From: Hymenoscyphus infarciens
Taxonomy: Eukaryota; Ascomycota; Leotiomycetes; Helotiales; Helotiaceae
Length of the DNA stretch: 32,050 nucleotides
Assembly (NCBI GenBank): GCA_001414345.1
Contig: LLCB01000472.1
Coordinates: 1 to 32,050 of the forward strand
Direction of reading: 5' to 3'
Shown: piece after piece, positions 1-10,209 of the stretch
Numbering within the stretch: the first letter of the stretch is position 1
Layout: each line of letters begins with the position of its first letter
Program-made: the position numbers and the translations under genes
Notes under the pieces: model-generated
Seen by the model: the letters and a program-made list of their open reading frames with translations, nothing else
Told to the model about the DNA's origin: nothing
Database searches by the model: none

Positions 1-433
1 CATTTCGGTAGAAAGTTTTTCCTAGCATAGGTAAGGGGAGTTTAGCAAAAGTAGTAAACAATCCTCTCCCCCCTCTCTCTCTCTCTCCCCTCTCTCCCCT
101 CTCTCCCTCTCTCCCTCTCTCTCTCCCTCTCCCTCTCTCTCTCTCTCTCCCCCTCTCTCCCTCTCTCCCTCTCTTTCTTATATATCTAGAAATAATAGGA
201 AGAATACGATATAATAGTAAAGAGACAATAGCAAGGGGGCGATAGTAAGGGGGTAATATTACTAATATACACGTAATAGTTACTATAGTTAAGACTATCT
301 ATCTAAATATAGAGAGGGGGAATTTAAATTAGAAATTATTCTCTTTTATACTTATAGAAAGTAACATTTTACGATTTACGATTTCCTATTTATAATTTAG
401 TTAATCCGACTTTTTAGTATATTCAGGATACTA
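1..433. mobile_element. TIR element copy A (right part, cut by window start)
   Basis: This is the right part of a short inverted-repeat element whose other copies lie at about 428-1143, 7789-8652 and 31783 onward. Shared blocks are the 'cctagcataggtaaggggag' stretch (21-40), a long CT-rich tract (61-177), the 7-bp unit 'tacgatt' near 371-384, and a terminal block 'ccgactttttagtatat' facing out at the right end. No coding potential is seen, so it is probably non-autonomous. The left end lies outside the window. Many differences from the other copies are C to T or G to A, which fits RIP. Confidence 0.7.
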
Positions 434-1143
434 TATATATATACTAAAAGTCGGAAACGACGACTAAATCGTAAATCGTAAATCGTAAATCGCAAATTAT
501 AAAAGTTAATAGATATAGTAAATCTTAAATTATATTATCCTATTCTCTTACTCTCTTACTCTCTTACTCTCTTACTCTCTTGCTCTCTTACTCTCTTGCT
601 CTCTTACTCTCTTGCTCTCTTACTCTTCTATTCTATTCTTCTACCTAGGTATATATTACTTATACTAAGAGAGTGTAGGAGAGAGTAGGAGAAGAATAAG
701 GGTAAGGTAAGAGGGTAAGTAAAGGAGAGAGTAGGAGGTAGTAAACATTCTAGGGGAAGGTTTTTTCTAGCGTAGGTAAGAGGAGTTTAAAGTAAATATT
801 CCCTCTACTCTTTCCCTTTTCCCCTCTTCTCTCTTCCCTCTTCCTCTCTTTCTCTCTTATTTATCTAAAAATAATAGAAAGAATATGAGATAAGTGTTAG
901 GTAATAGAGATAGATAATAAGGAGGTAATATTACTACTATATATATAATACTCGTCTTCTCTCACTATCCTCTATTTAGTTGCTATAGTTAAGACTATCT
1001 ATAGTGTCTAGTCTAGAGGAGAGGAGGGGTGAAGAAGGGAGAGAGAACTTAAATTAAAAAAATATATATTTATACTTATAAAAAGTAATACTTTACGATT
1101 TACGATTTAGTCGTTTCCGACTTTTGGTATATACGGGATGCTG
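428..1143. mobile_element. TIR element copy B
   Basis: Left terminus 'atactaaaagtcggaaacg' (441-459) and right terminus 'cgtttccgacttttggtat' (1112-1130) are inverted repeats. Just inside each end lie tandem copies of a 7-bp unit (aaatcgt / acgattt). The interior has about ten units of an 8-bp repeat (actctctt, roughly 545-630) and the same conserved block as copy A (757-790). The right end is followed by TA at 1144-1145. The left tip directly abuts copy A and seems to have lost or merged several bases, so the exact left boundary (428-436) is uncertain. No ORF is present. Confidence 0.75.
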
Positions 1144-1145
1144 TA

Positions 1146-2400
1146 ATTATTAACCTCGATCTTACACTTACTCTCTTGACAAGAAACGAACTACGACGTA
1201 ATAATTCTATAATTTAAAGATCTCAACGTTATCTTTATAAGTTTTCTAAGAAGTTCACTAATAGTACGATATCTACTAGTGCAGTAACTAGTAGAGTTTA
1301 GTATATACTTCAAGAGTAGTGAGATAATCTCGTAATCTAACTAGAAGCTACCTACGCTATTTTTCAATCAAAAATAGATATTTATCGAGTTCAAAGCATC
1401 TACTCTCTAAGCTTACGAAGAGCGAGTAGTACTACATCTACGATTAGTTTATGTCAATTTTTATAAGCTATCGTTGAGTCTTAGTGAACTTAGTATTACT
1501 ATTAGTTTTCCGCTAATTAACTTAATTTACTCTTATTTCATCTCGTAATCTCATCTTCTCATTTCTTCCGCTTTTCCACTTTCAGCGCTTGGAACACAGT
1601 CAGGTGCGACCTATAAAACCTAATCTTATTACGAGGCAGAGTTAGTAACCGCCGTGGCGTTAAAACAAAAGCTTAAGCACGAATGCGAGTACTTACTATG
1701 TCGAATAACCAAAACGATATTATACCCGCTAGGCCGCAAAAGTTCAAGAACTCCAAATTTAAAGTAGAACATACAAAATCGAGAAGACTCGTACTCTAAG
1801 AAAGGCATCTAAAAGGTATCTATTCAGATATAGCTTCACCGTCGAATAAACGATTACCACCGAAAGGCAACCTCTAAGTACTAGACCTCATATCAAAAGA
1901 CCCGTACCTTCTCCACCTAATCAAATCGTAGCCGTTCTCGCAGCGTAGCGAATATACATAAAGCTTTGGGTACTAAACCGCACTCATAGGCTTACTTTGA
2001 TATGATGTTTGCTTCTACTCTAATAAGTACTATAGAAACAATTTATAGATGAAGATCTAATTCTCTGTAGCAGTGAATCCTATCTAGGAGAAGCTGAGCA
2101 TTAGTGAGAGGTAGCTTATTTGATGGTTGAAAGTAAAATTCTCGCTGATATAGTATAGTAATATTATTAATACCCTGGAGCGCGTAACTCATACCCCGCG
2201 AACTCTCTCTCTCGTTTTAAAGTTCGATATAAACACATAACAACAACAGAAAACGAAGAATTGAGACAGAAAGTGAGAAATAGTAAGAGTTTTTCAAAAC
2301 AAAGACAGTAATCACTCCCAAGGACACAACTCTCATTGGACCATTACCGAGAGCTCCAACGTCCCCATCTCGTCTCGTCTCGGCGGAGCAAATCAACACT
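1146..2400. other. Decayed non-coding stretch
   Basis: AT-rich sequence with stops in every frame over most of its length. Apart from the possible transposase relic at 1766-2050, nothing recognisable is seen. The absence of tandem structure and the scattered TAG/TAA codons suggest old, mutated repeat DNA rather than gene flank. Confidence 0.4.
1766..2050 (+). pseudogene. Possible Tc1/mariner transposase relic
   Basis: In one forward frame the translation contains 'KGIYSD', then 'SPSNKRLPPKG', and further on 'SFGY' followed by 'TALIGLL'. It is broken by in-frame TAG/TAA at places where Tc1/mariner transposases usually have Trp, Gln or Arg. The order resembles the DDE region around the first aspartate ('W-x-x-V-I-W-S-D-E') and the following 'vWG-x-x-x' block of fungal Tc1-like enzymes. 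The similarity is judged by eye and could be chance. If real, it is heavily mutated and non-functional. Confidence 0.3.
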
Positions 2401-3966
2401 TCCCTTTTCTATTGCGGTACTGGATCAATCACCAAATCCTCTCCTAAGAACGTCAATTCGTCGTTTTGAAGAAGAAGGGGTTTGAAAGGGCTGTAATTCT
2501 TGACATTTTTCGAACCAAGGTCTCGGTCTAGAAAACTACGTTCCCTAAAAAGCCTAGCTCAATTCGCTCCCCACAAACTACCTAATATCGACAAGTTAAA
2601 AAACGACAGAAAACTTGAAACAAAAACCAGAAACCCCCCCCCCCCCCCCCAAAAAAAACGAACTTCTTTCCCAGGCACCACCCCGGAACCTCGCCCTCGG
2701 GGCCGCACCCGTAGATAATCGGATAAGAGAGTGGAGGCGTCAATCCTAGTCTGCCGATGCTTGTGATGTCTTCACCGTCCAACGGCCCGCAGATCGCCTT
2801 GGTTTCCCCCAAGACCAAATTTTGTCTTGCTTTGCTGTTTCTCTTCTTGGATGGAGAGATGAGAAGCAATTACCAAGAGTAGGAAAATCTTAGGAAGGGA
2901 AACAATTACTAGACTCAAAGTCAGACAACATAATTCCCCTCCGTCCTTTGCATATTGGTAAACGTGGGGGGTTTTCCCATCCGACTGCCGACCGGTAGGG
3001 TACCGGCAACGGACCCGGAAAACTTCCAATCACGTGTCAAATAGTAAGCCCCGCCCTTTCTTTCCCCTTTTCAAGCGCGGGAAAGATCGCTGACTGGTCG
3101 TCCGGAAGAGAGTAATTACTTGCCGGTGTCCAATGAGGATCCGGAGATGGGTTGGTGGCCCATATGCACCAGGAAAAGAGAGGAGGACAGGGAGTTGGTT
3201 GTTGGTATTGCGCGAAGTAACCTTTGAGGATATTCTGGGTTTTCATTCGTTCTTCTGTTGTTTTTATGTTCCGGGTTCTTTGACTACTGGGAACGGAGAC
3301 CCGCCAAGATGGTGGTGATGTGGTGATGTGGTACGACTTGACGCGATGTGGTTTCCAAGGCTTTACACGCCGTTGATGTTGGATGGACCATTGAGATGGA
3401 TGTGGCGTAGAGGTGGTTACGGTTCGCATCCGGTTCGAGGTATCTGAGTCAGATAGGAAAAGCCTTTCGAAATGGGCGTAGCACAGATTTGACCTGGTAG
3501 GTTGACGGCATGGTGAAGAAAAAAAACAACAAGCACCACGGGCATTCAACAAGTGCCTTTCGCACCTGATGCATCGGCGACAGTAACCTCGGGCTGGAAT
3601 ACCCCAATAATCACATGTCTTAGTGTGCTCAAGTGAGGCGCGCATCGAGTCTCCGGCGTGTTCTATTGGTCCTGTCCCAGGAAGGTACTATTATAGTAGT
3701 CCGTGAGATATACTAGTCTTGCTGTCATCTCCCATATGTACCTAGGTAGTTTTACACCGGAGCTACTAGCGCGTACGCACGTGATGTGTATGGAGAGCCC
3801 AATGGAACCTGGAAGGGAGAATAGATGCGATGCGAGTGCACCAGTGCTAATAATGGAGACGGGATTTGTAAACGCAGGTACTAGTACATTTCTGACGAAC
3901 CAGGTTTAGATGCTCCTTCCGAGTGAGCTTGCTGCAGATTTTTCTCGATACCAGGAGCCAACTTAC

Positions 3967-4003
3967 TTGCATACACATACACATACACATACACACATAC
4001 ACC
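3967..4003. repeat. ACATAC-type microsatellite
   Basis: A run of 'cacata/acacat' hexamer-like units produces His/Ile/Thr-rich false ORFs in two overlapping frames. It is a simple repeat without coding support. Confidence 0.8.
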
Positions 4004-4659
4004 TACATTACCTACCTACTCCCCACATACTCTTTACGTATACGTCCCCTCTTGTGTATGGATCATCGTGTCCTGTTTGGAACAATTATATCTTTTCCCC
4101 CATCCTCATCCCCATCCCCATCCTCAACCCCATCCCCCAGGATCGAGTTGAAGCACGCACCTCGAATTTCTCCTTCCTTGGATCTCCAATCTCCTTGGGC
4201 AGCCATATTCCGAATCCCCTCACACCTCAGCTTGCGATCGACATTGGGAAGGATACAAATCATACAATAGACCACCACGGACGGAATTGACAGCCAATTC
4301 GACGTCGACGGGAACGTCCAACAAGGCGAACTCAAATTTCCAAGGTGCAGGGCAACCCCAACCATCCCACTGCGAGCTTAGAGCTGTTCACGACGGATCT
4401 CAAGCCGGGAAACTAGGGCAGTCGGCTAGACTCCACACTGGACTGGACACACCTCCCGAGGTCCACTTGGAGTGGAAAAAAAGAGGAGAAGGACGAACCT
4501 AAAAAAAGTATCGGTCGTTGAGCGACTCGAGCGAGGGAAGCCGTGCATTGCATTGCATTGCTGCTGCTCTGCTGTGCGCTGCTGCACCTCTGCCTTTTTA
4601 TATTTTTTGATCTCGGAACGTAGAGTCGGTCGGTATTCTCAGAATTCTCAGTATTAACC

Positions 4660-4710
4660 ACGATACGATACAATACGATACGATACAATACACTACGATA
4701 CCTACACATG
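4660..4710. repeat. CGATA/CAATA pentamer array
   Basis: About nine imperfect 5-bp units (cgata, with caata and ctacg variants) lie about 220 bp upstream of the GTPase start codon. This is a simple tandem repeat in the probable promoter or leader region. Confidence 0.75.
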
Positions 4711-4924
4711 TACAACCAGCGCGAATCCAGACAACCAATTCCGCATCCCAACGGCGGGACGAGGTGACTGAGCCTGTCATTGTCATTTCCGCGGGCGCGT
4801 TGAGTAAGGCCGGGTTGTTGGGTTTGAGGTGAGGCATCGCATCGCAACGCAGAGAATAGGGGAAGGCACCATCGCATCAGATTTCTAAAACGGCAATCGC
4901 GACCCCCCTTTCTCCAACCTTACA

Positions 4925-6422
4925 ATGTCGAAATCCAGGATATCGCAAAGGTTCGTGATGACCGTCATCTCTTCTGATTTCTTTTACTTTTCTTCATACT
5001 TTCTGGTGGGACTCAGAGGCTAACATGGGATGACGATTACACAGGAGAGACTTTAACATTGTCGTTCTGGGCGCCGGTGCGTGACTTTCTTTTTCTAGGG
5101 GCTCCTCCCCCCCCTCGCATCGCAGCCTGGCTGACAATTTCCCGATCCTTAGGTGGTGTTGGCAAGAGCTGCCTCACTGGTAAGGCTTCATTCCCCCTTC
5201 CCACCCCCTCTCAAATTCATGTAACTAATATGAACAGCACAATTCGTCCAGAATGTATGGATAGAAAGTTACGATCCTACCATTGAGGATTCCTATCGGA
5301 AACAGATTGATGTTGATGTGAGTACCTATTTTCTTTTCTTGAAGTTTGAGTTGCACCCCTCATTTCTCGGCCACCGGACTGACGCGAAGTAGGGCCGCCA
5401 ATGTATGCTTGAGATGTAAGTTGGGAGTTGAAATTTTATGATGGGTTCCATAACTCACACTTTGACTAGTTTGGATACTGCAGGGACGGAACAATTTAGT
5501 AAGTCAATCTCACTCTCACTTTCCCACTTTCGGGAGATTTGAATCACGTGATTATTTACTGACATGCGACCGCTAGCTGCCATGAGGTATACCAATACAG
5601 TCCAATAAATCAGTCTCTTGATTTGAGCTAACATTTGCACAGAGAACTGTACATGAAAACAGGCCAAGGATTCCTCCTCGTCTTCTCAATTACCTCCCAA
5701 AGCAGTTTATACGAACTCGCCGAGTTACGGGAACAAATCATCCGAATAAAAGATGATGAGAATGTCCCCATCGTTATTGTGGGCAATAAATCTGATCTGG
5801 AGGAGGATCGGATTGTAAGCAGATCAAAGGCTTTCAGCGTGTCTCAGAGCTGGGGAAATGCGCCTTATTATGAGACGAGTGCTAGGAGGAGGGGTATGTT
5901 TTTTTCTTCTTCTCCTTTTCTCGTCCATTTCCAACCCCCATATCTTTTTCGATACAAATTTCAGGGCACTTTCTACCTCATGCCCAACGATAAACATCCT
6001 TCTACCTGAACACCTCATCTCACCCTCACTTCATCCTCAAATATCTCTACATCTATTCTCCACTCTTCTTTACCCCTCAATCTCTCGCTCTCAATATTTC
6101 TTCCAAAAACCCCCCAGCACCATACATCACCACATCCAACAAAATCCCCTCCCAACACCCTACATCCCCAATTCCCAATTTCCTCTTTACCTCCACAAAA
6201 CTAACACCCCTATCAGCAAACGTAGACGAAGTCTTCATCGATCTCTGCCGCCAGATAATCCGCAAGGATAATTCGACGTACTCGGCTTTCGACGACGCAG
6301 CACTAGTAAAAAAAGAGGAGAGGAAACACCATCATCATTATGTCCACCGCAAATCTGGGCGACGGAAAAAGATTGGCAAGGACGGGAAGGAGGTGAGGGA
6401 GGGGTTGTGTATTATTTTATGA
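4925..6422 (+). CDS. krev-1: Rap/Rsr1-type small GTPase (Krev-1)
   Basis: Small GTP-binding protein of the Rap1/Rsr1(Bud1) branch of Ras. In fungi this branch acts at the plasma membrane in polarity and growth-site selection. Nine exons give 227 residues: 4925-4950, 5045-5076, 5153-5179, 5238-5317, 5393-5415, 5470-5498, 5577-5586, 5643-5893 and 6217-6422. All junctions are GT-AG and keep frame. Visible motifs are the P-loop GAGGVGKS (18-25), switch [10 protein letters not shown] (40-48), DTAGTEQF (65-72), NKSD (124-127), ETSA (153-156), a basic His/Lys/Arg-rich tail (191-217) and a C-terminal CAAX box CIIL (224-227). The Thr in DTAGT, where Ras has Gln, is the Rap signature. The final Leu predicts geranylgeranylation. 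The start gives a short basic leader [10 protein letters not shown]. Nothing suggests loss of function. The first donor (gttcgt) is weak, so the first exon is the least certain part. Confidence 0.93.
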
Positions 6423-6978
6423 TTGCTATTTGTTGGTTAACTGGAGTTTTTTTTGTATTTTAAATTGGAATTGGAATTTTGCTTGGGCAGGGGAGGGGGC
6501 TGGTGGCTTGATTTGTTGTTGGGTGGTTAGTTGAAGAGGGGTAAAGGTGAGGGGAGGAAAGGGGAGGGGTTGAAAGGGGTGGGAAGGGGTTAAAAAAATT
6601 GATGGTCTTGAGGAGGTTGGAGGATGACGTTGTTGGAGGATGAGCGCTGTTGGTACTAGTGTTTGTGTTTGTGTTTGCGTTTGACTTGTGGCAAGATTAG
6701 AATTTGGCAAGGAGTTGTGGTGTGCAAAGTCCCATTTTAGGATGGACATCTAGAAGTGCGGTTCTGGGAGTTAGATCAAGCAACCGAGTCATTTGTCATT
6801 ACACTCAGAGGTTTAATCATCATCATCATCGAGCTCTCCTGCACCCATCTACAGCCCCACCTCCTACATGCTCCCCTCAAAGTAAGTACCCAGTCAAAAG
6901 TGCAGAAACTTGGGCAATTGCCAAGAGTGGAGTTGGGAGGAAAGGAACGGGCTCCTTGCATGATGGGTAGCTCTGAGT

Positions 6979-7028
6979 AGAGAGGAGAGGAGAGGAGAGG
7001 AGAGGAGAGGAGAGGAGAGGAGAGGAGA
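6979..7028. repeat. AGAGG pentamer microsatellite
   Basis: About ten near-perfect tandem copies of the purine-only pentamer agagg. The opposite strand is a pure pyrimidine tract. Confidence 0.9.
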
Positions 7029-7125
7029 AAGTGGTGGATTGTATGTTTCGACCATGGCTGGGAAACGTCTTCATACCCGATCTCACTGCCAACCTTTTGC
7101 TCCCTTTTATGTGTAGGGAGATCTT

Positions 7126-7178
7126 GGGGGATTTGGGGCTTTGGGGATTTGGGGCTTTGGGGATTTGGGGCTTTGGGG
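7126..7178 (+). repeat. 16-bp minisatellite of seven G-runs (G-quadruplex candidate)
   Basis: Tandem copies of a 16-bp unit 'ggggatttggggcttt' give seven runs of four or five G, each separated by exactly four bases (attt or cttt). The regular spacing matches the usual pattern for an intramolecular G-quadruplex. It lies about 700 bp downstream of the krev-1 stop codon. Confidence 0.85.
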
Positions 7179-7266
7179 ATTTGGCTTTCGGATGGTCGGA
7201 TCAACGGCTTGGGTGAATCTAGGTATGGGATTAAAGTCTTATATAACTCGAGGAGTTAACCTCCTA

Positions 7267-7295
7267 GTATATATATATATATATATATATATAGT
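7267..7295. repeat. (AT)n microsatellite
   Basis: An alternating AT tract of about 13 dinucleotides. Simple repeat, self-complementary. Confidence 0.9.
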
Positions 7296-7788
7296 ATATT
7301 TATCTTAACACTATAGCCTTCTACTGTTACCTAGGTTATAAAATGTAGCTTCTGTGCTCTCAAAAATGGGTTTTTGGTAACTACTCTTCTCTCTACATCT
7401 TATATAAATAACACCTCGTTTTTGCACTAGTTATGTAGTAGTTTGGGTGTTTGATAGAGTTGTAAGACGCTGGATACAAGCTGTAGTCCAACCAAGTCTT
7501 GACCGATTTTAAAAAAAAAGAATTCGCTACATTTCAAGGAGAGTCTGGAGAGTAGCTCCACGAGCGAAGTTATAGTAATGTAAGACCAGTACTGGATGGG
7601 AAATAGAGTATTATTACTATTCTAATTTTATTTATAATAAATAGACGTCTATCTTTCAGCTTGATGCCAACACTATGAGCAGAATCTTTCCCTTTCATTG
7701 GAAATCCCTTTTTTTTTGGTGTAAATCATTAAGTAATTGATTTGATTTAATTTCTGTTTGGGCATGGCATTTTCAAGTTCTCCATCTA

Positions 7789-8652
7789 GGGCGTCCCGTA
7801 TATACCAAAAGTCGGAAACGTCGACTAAATTGTAAATCATAAATCGCAAATCGCAAATCGCAAATTACAAAAGTTAAGAGATATAATAATAAATCTTAAA
7901 CTATATTATCCTATTCACTTACTCTCTTACTCTCTTACTCTCTTACTCTCTTGCTCTCTTGCTCTCTTACTCTCTTACTCTCTTACTCTCTTACTCTCTT
8001 ACTCTCTTACTCTCTTACTCTCTTACTCTCTTGCTCTCTTACTCTCTTGCTCTCTTACTCTCTTGCTCTCTTACTCCCTTACTCTCTTACTCTTGTGTCC
8101 TATTCTTCTATATATTACGTATACTAAGAAAGTAGGAGAGAGAGTGGGAGAGAGAGTGGGAGAAGAATAAGGGTAAGGTGTAGGAGGTAAGAAGGTAAGT
8201 AAACATTCTAGAAGAAGGTTTTTCCTAGCGTAGGTAAGGGGAGTTTAGAGTAAACATTCTCCCTACTCTTCCCCTCTTCCCCTCTTCTCCTCTTTCTCTT
8301 TCTTCTCTCTTTATTATCTAAAAATAATAGGAAGAATACGATATAAGAGTTAGGTAATAGGGAGTAAGGAGGCGATAGTGAGGAGGCGATAGTAAGGAGG
8401 CAATGTTACTACTATATATGTAATACTCGTCCTCCCTCTCTATCCTCTAATTAGTTACTATAGTTAAGACTGTCTAGTCTTAATATAGAGAGACGAGGAG
8501 AGAGGGAGGGGGGGGGAGAGGGGAGAAGGAGAGAGAGAGAACTTAAATTTAAAAATATTATATTTTATACTTATAAAAAGTAACACTTTGCGAATTGCGA
8601 TTTGCGATTTTCGATTTAGTCGTTTCCGACTTTTGGTACATACGGGATGCCG
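7789..8652. mobile_element. TIR element copy C, complete (864 bp, TA target site)
   Basis: This is the clearest copy of the family. The left end 'gggcgtcccgtatatacc' (7789-7806) and right end 'ggtacatacgggatgccg' (8635-8652) form inverted repeats that continue inward over 'aaaagtcggaaacg' and 'gactaaat'. TA flanks both sides (7787-7788 and 8653-8654), as expected for a Tc1/mariner-type target duplication. Subterminal 7-bp units (aaatcgc) occur at both ends. The interior carries about 22 copies of the 8-mer actctctt (7919-8094), the 'cctagcgtaggtaaggggag' block (8224-8243) and purine-rich tracts. There is no transposase, so it is probably a MITE moved by an autonomous relative elsewhere. It is less mutated than copies A and B. 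Confidence 0.85.
7919..8094. repeat. ACTCTCTT octamer array inside copy C
   Basis: About 22 tandem 8-bp units, mostly 'cttactct' with some 'cttgctct' variants. Copy B carries the same array with only about ten units, so the array length varies between copies of the same element. Confidence 0.9.
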
Positions 8653-8733
8653 TACCATCTGGGCTTGTATGTTAGTACACGTGACTTGTTGATAAGCTTG
8701 GGCTTCCATTTTGGGCTGATGGGTGGTTTGGAC

Positions 8734-8779
8734 TTGGTTGTTTGGTTGTTTGGTTGTTTGGTTGTTTGGTTGTTTGGTT
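8734..8779. repeat. TTGGTTGT octamer array
   Basis: Nearly six perfect copies of an 8-bp unit just outside TIR element copy C. It lies where the C-terminal domain of the neighbouring DUF7580-like pseudogene would be expected. Confidence 0.9.
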
Positions 8780-8944
8780 CCTCTGTGGATGAGGGTTTGT
8801 AGTGCTGTTGTTTGGACTTTGTGGTTGGAAAATGTACCTGAACCTGCTCTTCTGGCCCCCGAGAAAGGTTTCTTGGTCTCTTTGTTTGCGGTTGAAACTT
8901 TGTATTCTTACTTTTCCTTTTCATTTTCCTTTGCTGGAATTGAT

Positions 8945-9817
8945 TATCCAAAGAGGACTCGAAAATTAGGAATCCGAAATTTCTTGCGTGTTGCTGGCAA
9001 ATCTATCACGATGTTCGCGTTGTGGCGCATTCCGCATAGACACCTCGCAGGGCATCTGCAATTACCAATGCATGTGTTCGAATTGTAGTGCGATGTCTAG
9101 CTGATCTTTTTATCGTTCCAGCTCCGCTTGCCATGACATCTTCTCGTGTCAGATTTACAAGGAATCGATTTAAGTTTTTGGCCTTAGCTAATTGATCGTT
9201 AACTTGATCTTGTTTCACAGCTAGGATTAGACATTCTCATTGCCGCTTTGTGGTATGTTTCTTTGGATCACGGGACTATAGAGAATTCAGAAGAAAAATA
9301 GCTTCTCCTGGTACACTCACAGGAATCTTTTCAATAGTTGCTTGGATTTTAGCAAGAACATCCCCAAGGTCCTTTCGTGCATCGGAAAATATTGATGCTG
9401 TTCTCTGGCTAAAGATTCCACCTGAGTCACTGTCCTCTTCTTCCCATCGTTCGTCATTGAGCGACCTGATCATCTCAATTACCTCCGCCAGAGCGCGATC
9501 AGATTGTTTCGAAGCAGCATTGAGGAAGCATTTTGCGCTGTTTTCGAAAGTTACTTTTTCTCTTTTGGCTTGGCGGAACAATGACTGGATGAGCGGCTGG
9601 CAGTGATAGAATCTTTGATAGCCTGGGTGTTGTTAATCATTGCGAATGTATCCACCATAGGAACACATTTCATTTCGCTATAAAGCTACCCCAATCAAAC
9701 AAGGCTGTGAGATGAAATTGGCCTCTTTCCCTCCCGTTCTTCGGCGTAGGACTTCAGCCCTTCTATCAGGATCGGAAAACCACTGTGAACAATGCCGGCA
9801 ATCTCAAAGCTAGGCAT
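8945..9817 (-). pseudogene. DUF7580-like fungal protein, broken and truncated
   Basis: Read leftward, an ATG at 9817 opens 'MPSFEIAGIV' then 'GFPILIEGLKSYAEER'. This is the typical N-terminus of a large fungal helical family linked to DUF7580. The frame stops near 9710. A later block (about 9610-9276) reads 'FRQAKREKVTFENSAKCFL' and 'MIRSLNDERWEEED', matching the family's second conserved segment. A third block (9218-9009) has 'LNRFLVNLT' and an Arg-rich helix. 'FRIPNFRVLFG' at 8983-8948 fits the start of the C-terminal region, which is then lost to simple repeats and a TIR element. Frame changes and stops separate the blocks; some gaps may be introns, but around 9605 the reading frame shifts inside a conserved stretch. 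The family's function is poorly known. It faces away from the pseudogene starting near 10,210. Confidence 0.6.
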
Positions 9818-10209
9818 CGCGGCGCTGCGTATTGTAGTTAGTCTGTATGAAATCCAAGATCAAAAACCTTTATTGGGAATCGAAGAATAAGGAGACTGGT
9901 ACTGCAGTTTGCCCCGGTTACGAACTACAGGTAAGTACCAAGAGTTACCCTGCTCCATATAATCAATGGTTAGTCAGGAATAACAAGGGTAATAAGATGT
10001 GAGGCTCAACCACAAGGTAGCCGCGGGGCATCTTCAAACTTAGAAAGTTATCCTCTCAAACTCACAGAATCGGACAGGGCATACACAACGAATTCGACAA
10101 CCTGGGAGTGCTTTCCCCACTTCTCTCGGTTATCTCGACCAGTACCGTTCCACCTTTCATTGACCACACACCCTTAGAACTCGAAACTCCCACGGCTGGG
10201 GCTTTTGCA
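9818..10209. other. Region between divergent pseudogenes
   Basis: About 390 bp between the ATG of the minus-strand pseudogene and the first ATG of the plus-strand one. It would have held both promoters. An open frame enters the plus-strand pseudogene from about 10,108 without an ATG, so part of the first exon may lie here. No promoter motif is identified. Confidence 0.4.

Larger units (their letters stand above)
2401..4924. other. Intergenic region, no supported gene
   Basis: Several short ORFs occur here, the longest being 202 codons on the minus strand at 3037-3645, but none shows a recognisable domain or clear splice structure. Low-complexity tracts are C17 followed by A8 (2634-2658), a CACATA-type microsatellite (3967-4003), a CATTG/CTG-rich stretch (about 4546-4587), and a CGATA-type pentamer array (about 4660-4710). 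The last few hundred bases should hold the promoter and 5' leader of the GTPase gene starting at 4925, but no individual promoter element can be singled out. Confidence 0.5.
6423..7788. other. 3' flank of krev-1 with low-complexity tracts
   Basis: No supported gene. The proximal part (about 6430-6610) is rich in G and T on the plus strand. It is followed by the AGAGG array, the G-run array and an (AT)n tract described separately. From about 7220 to 7788 the sequence is AT-rich with no long ORF. Translated ORFs across the arrays are repeat artefacts. Confidence 0.6.

Noticed and set aside
3037..3645. 202-codon minus-strand ORF
   Set aside because: No recognisable domain, erratic composition and no splice or codon-use support. 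Long open frames arise by chance in GC-balanced intergenic DNA.
3910..4290. Two overlapping His/Thr/Ile-rich ORFs
   Set aside because: They are produced by the CACATA-type microsatellite, which is open in several frames at once.
6776..7216. Ser/Leu-rich and Gly/Leu/Trp-rich ORFs on both strands
   Set aside because: They translate the AGAGG array and the 16-bp G-run minisatellite; the repetitive peptides are artefacts.
7919..8094. Regular array considered as CRISPR
   Set aside because: The units are 8 bp with no spacers, inside a TIR element of a eukaryotic genome. It is a microsatellite.
9250..9606. 118-codon plus-strand ORF
   Set aside because: It lies antisense to the DUF7580-like block at 9276-9610, which shows family motifs; the plus-strand frame is its shadow.
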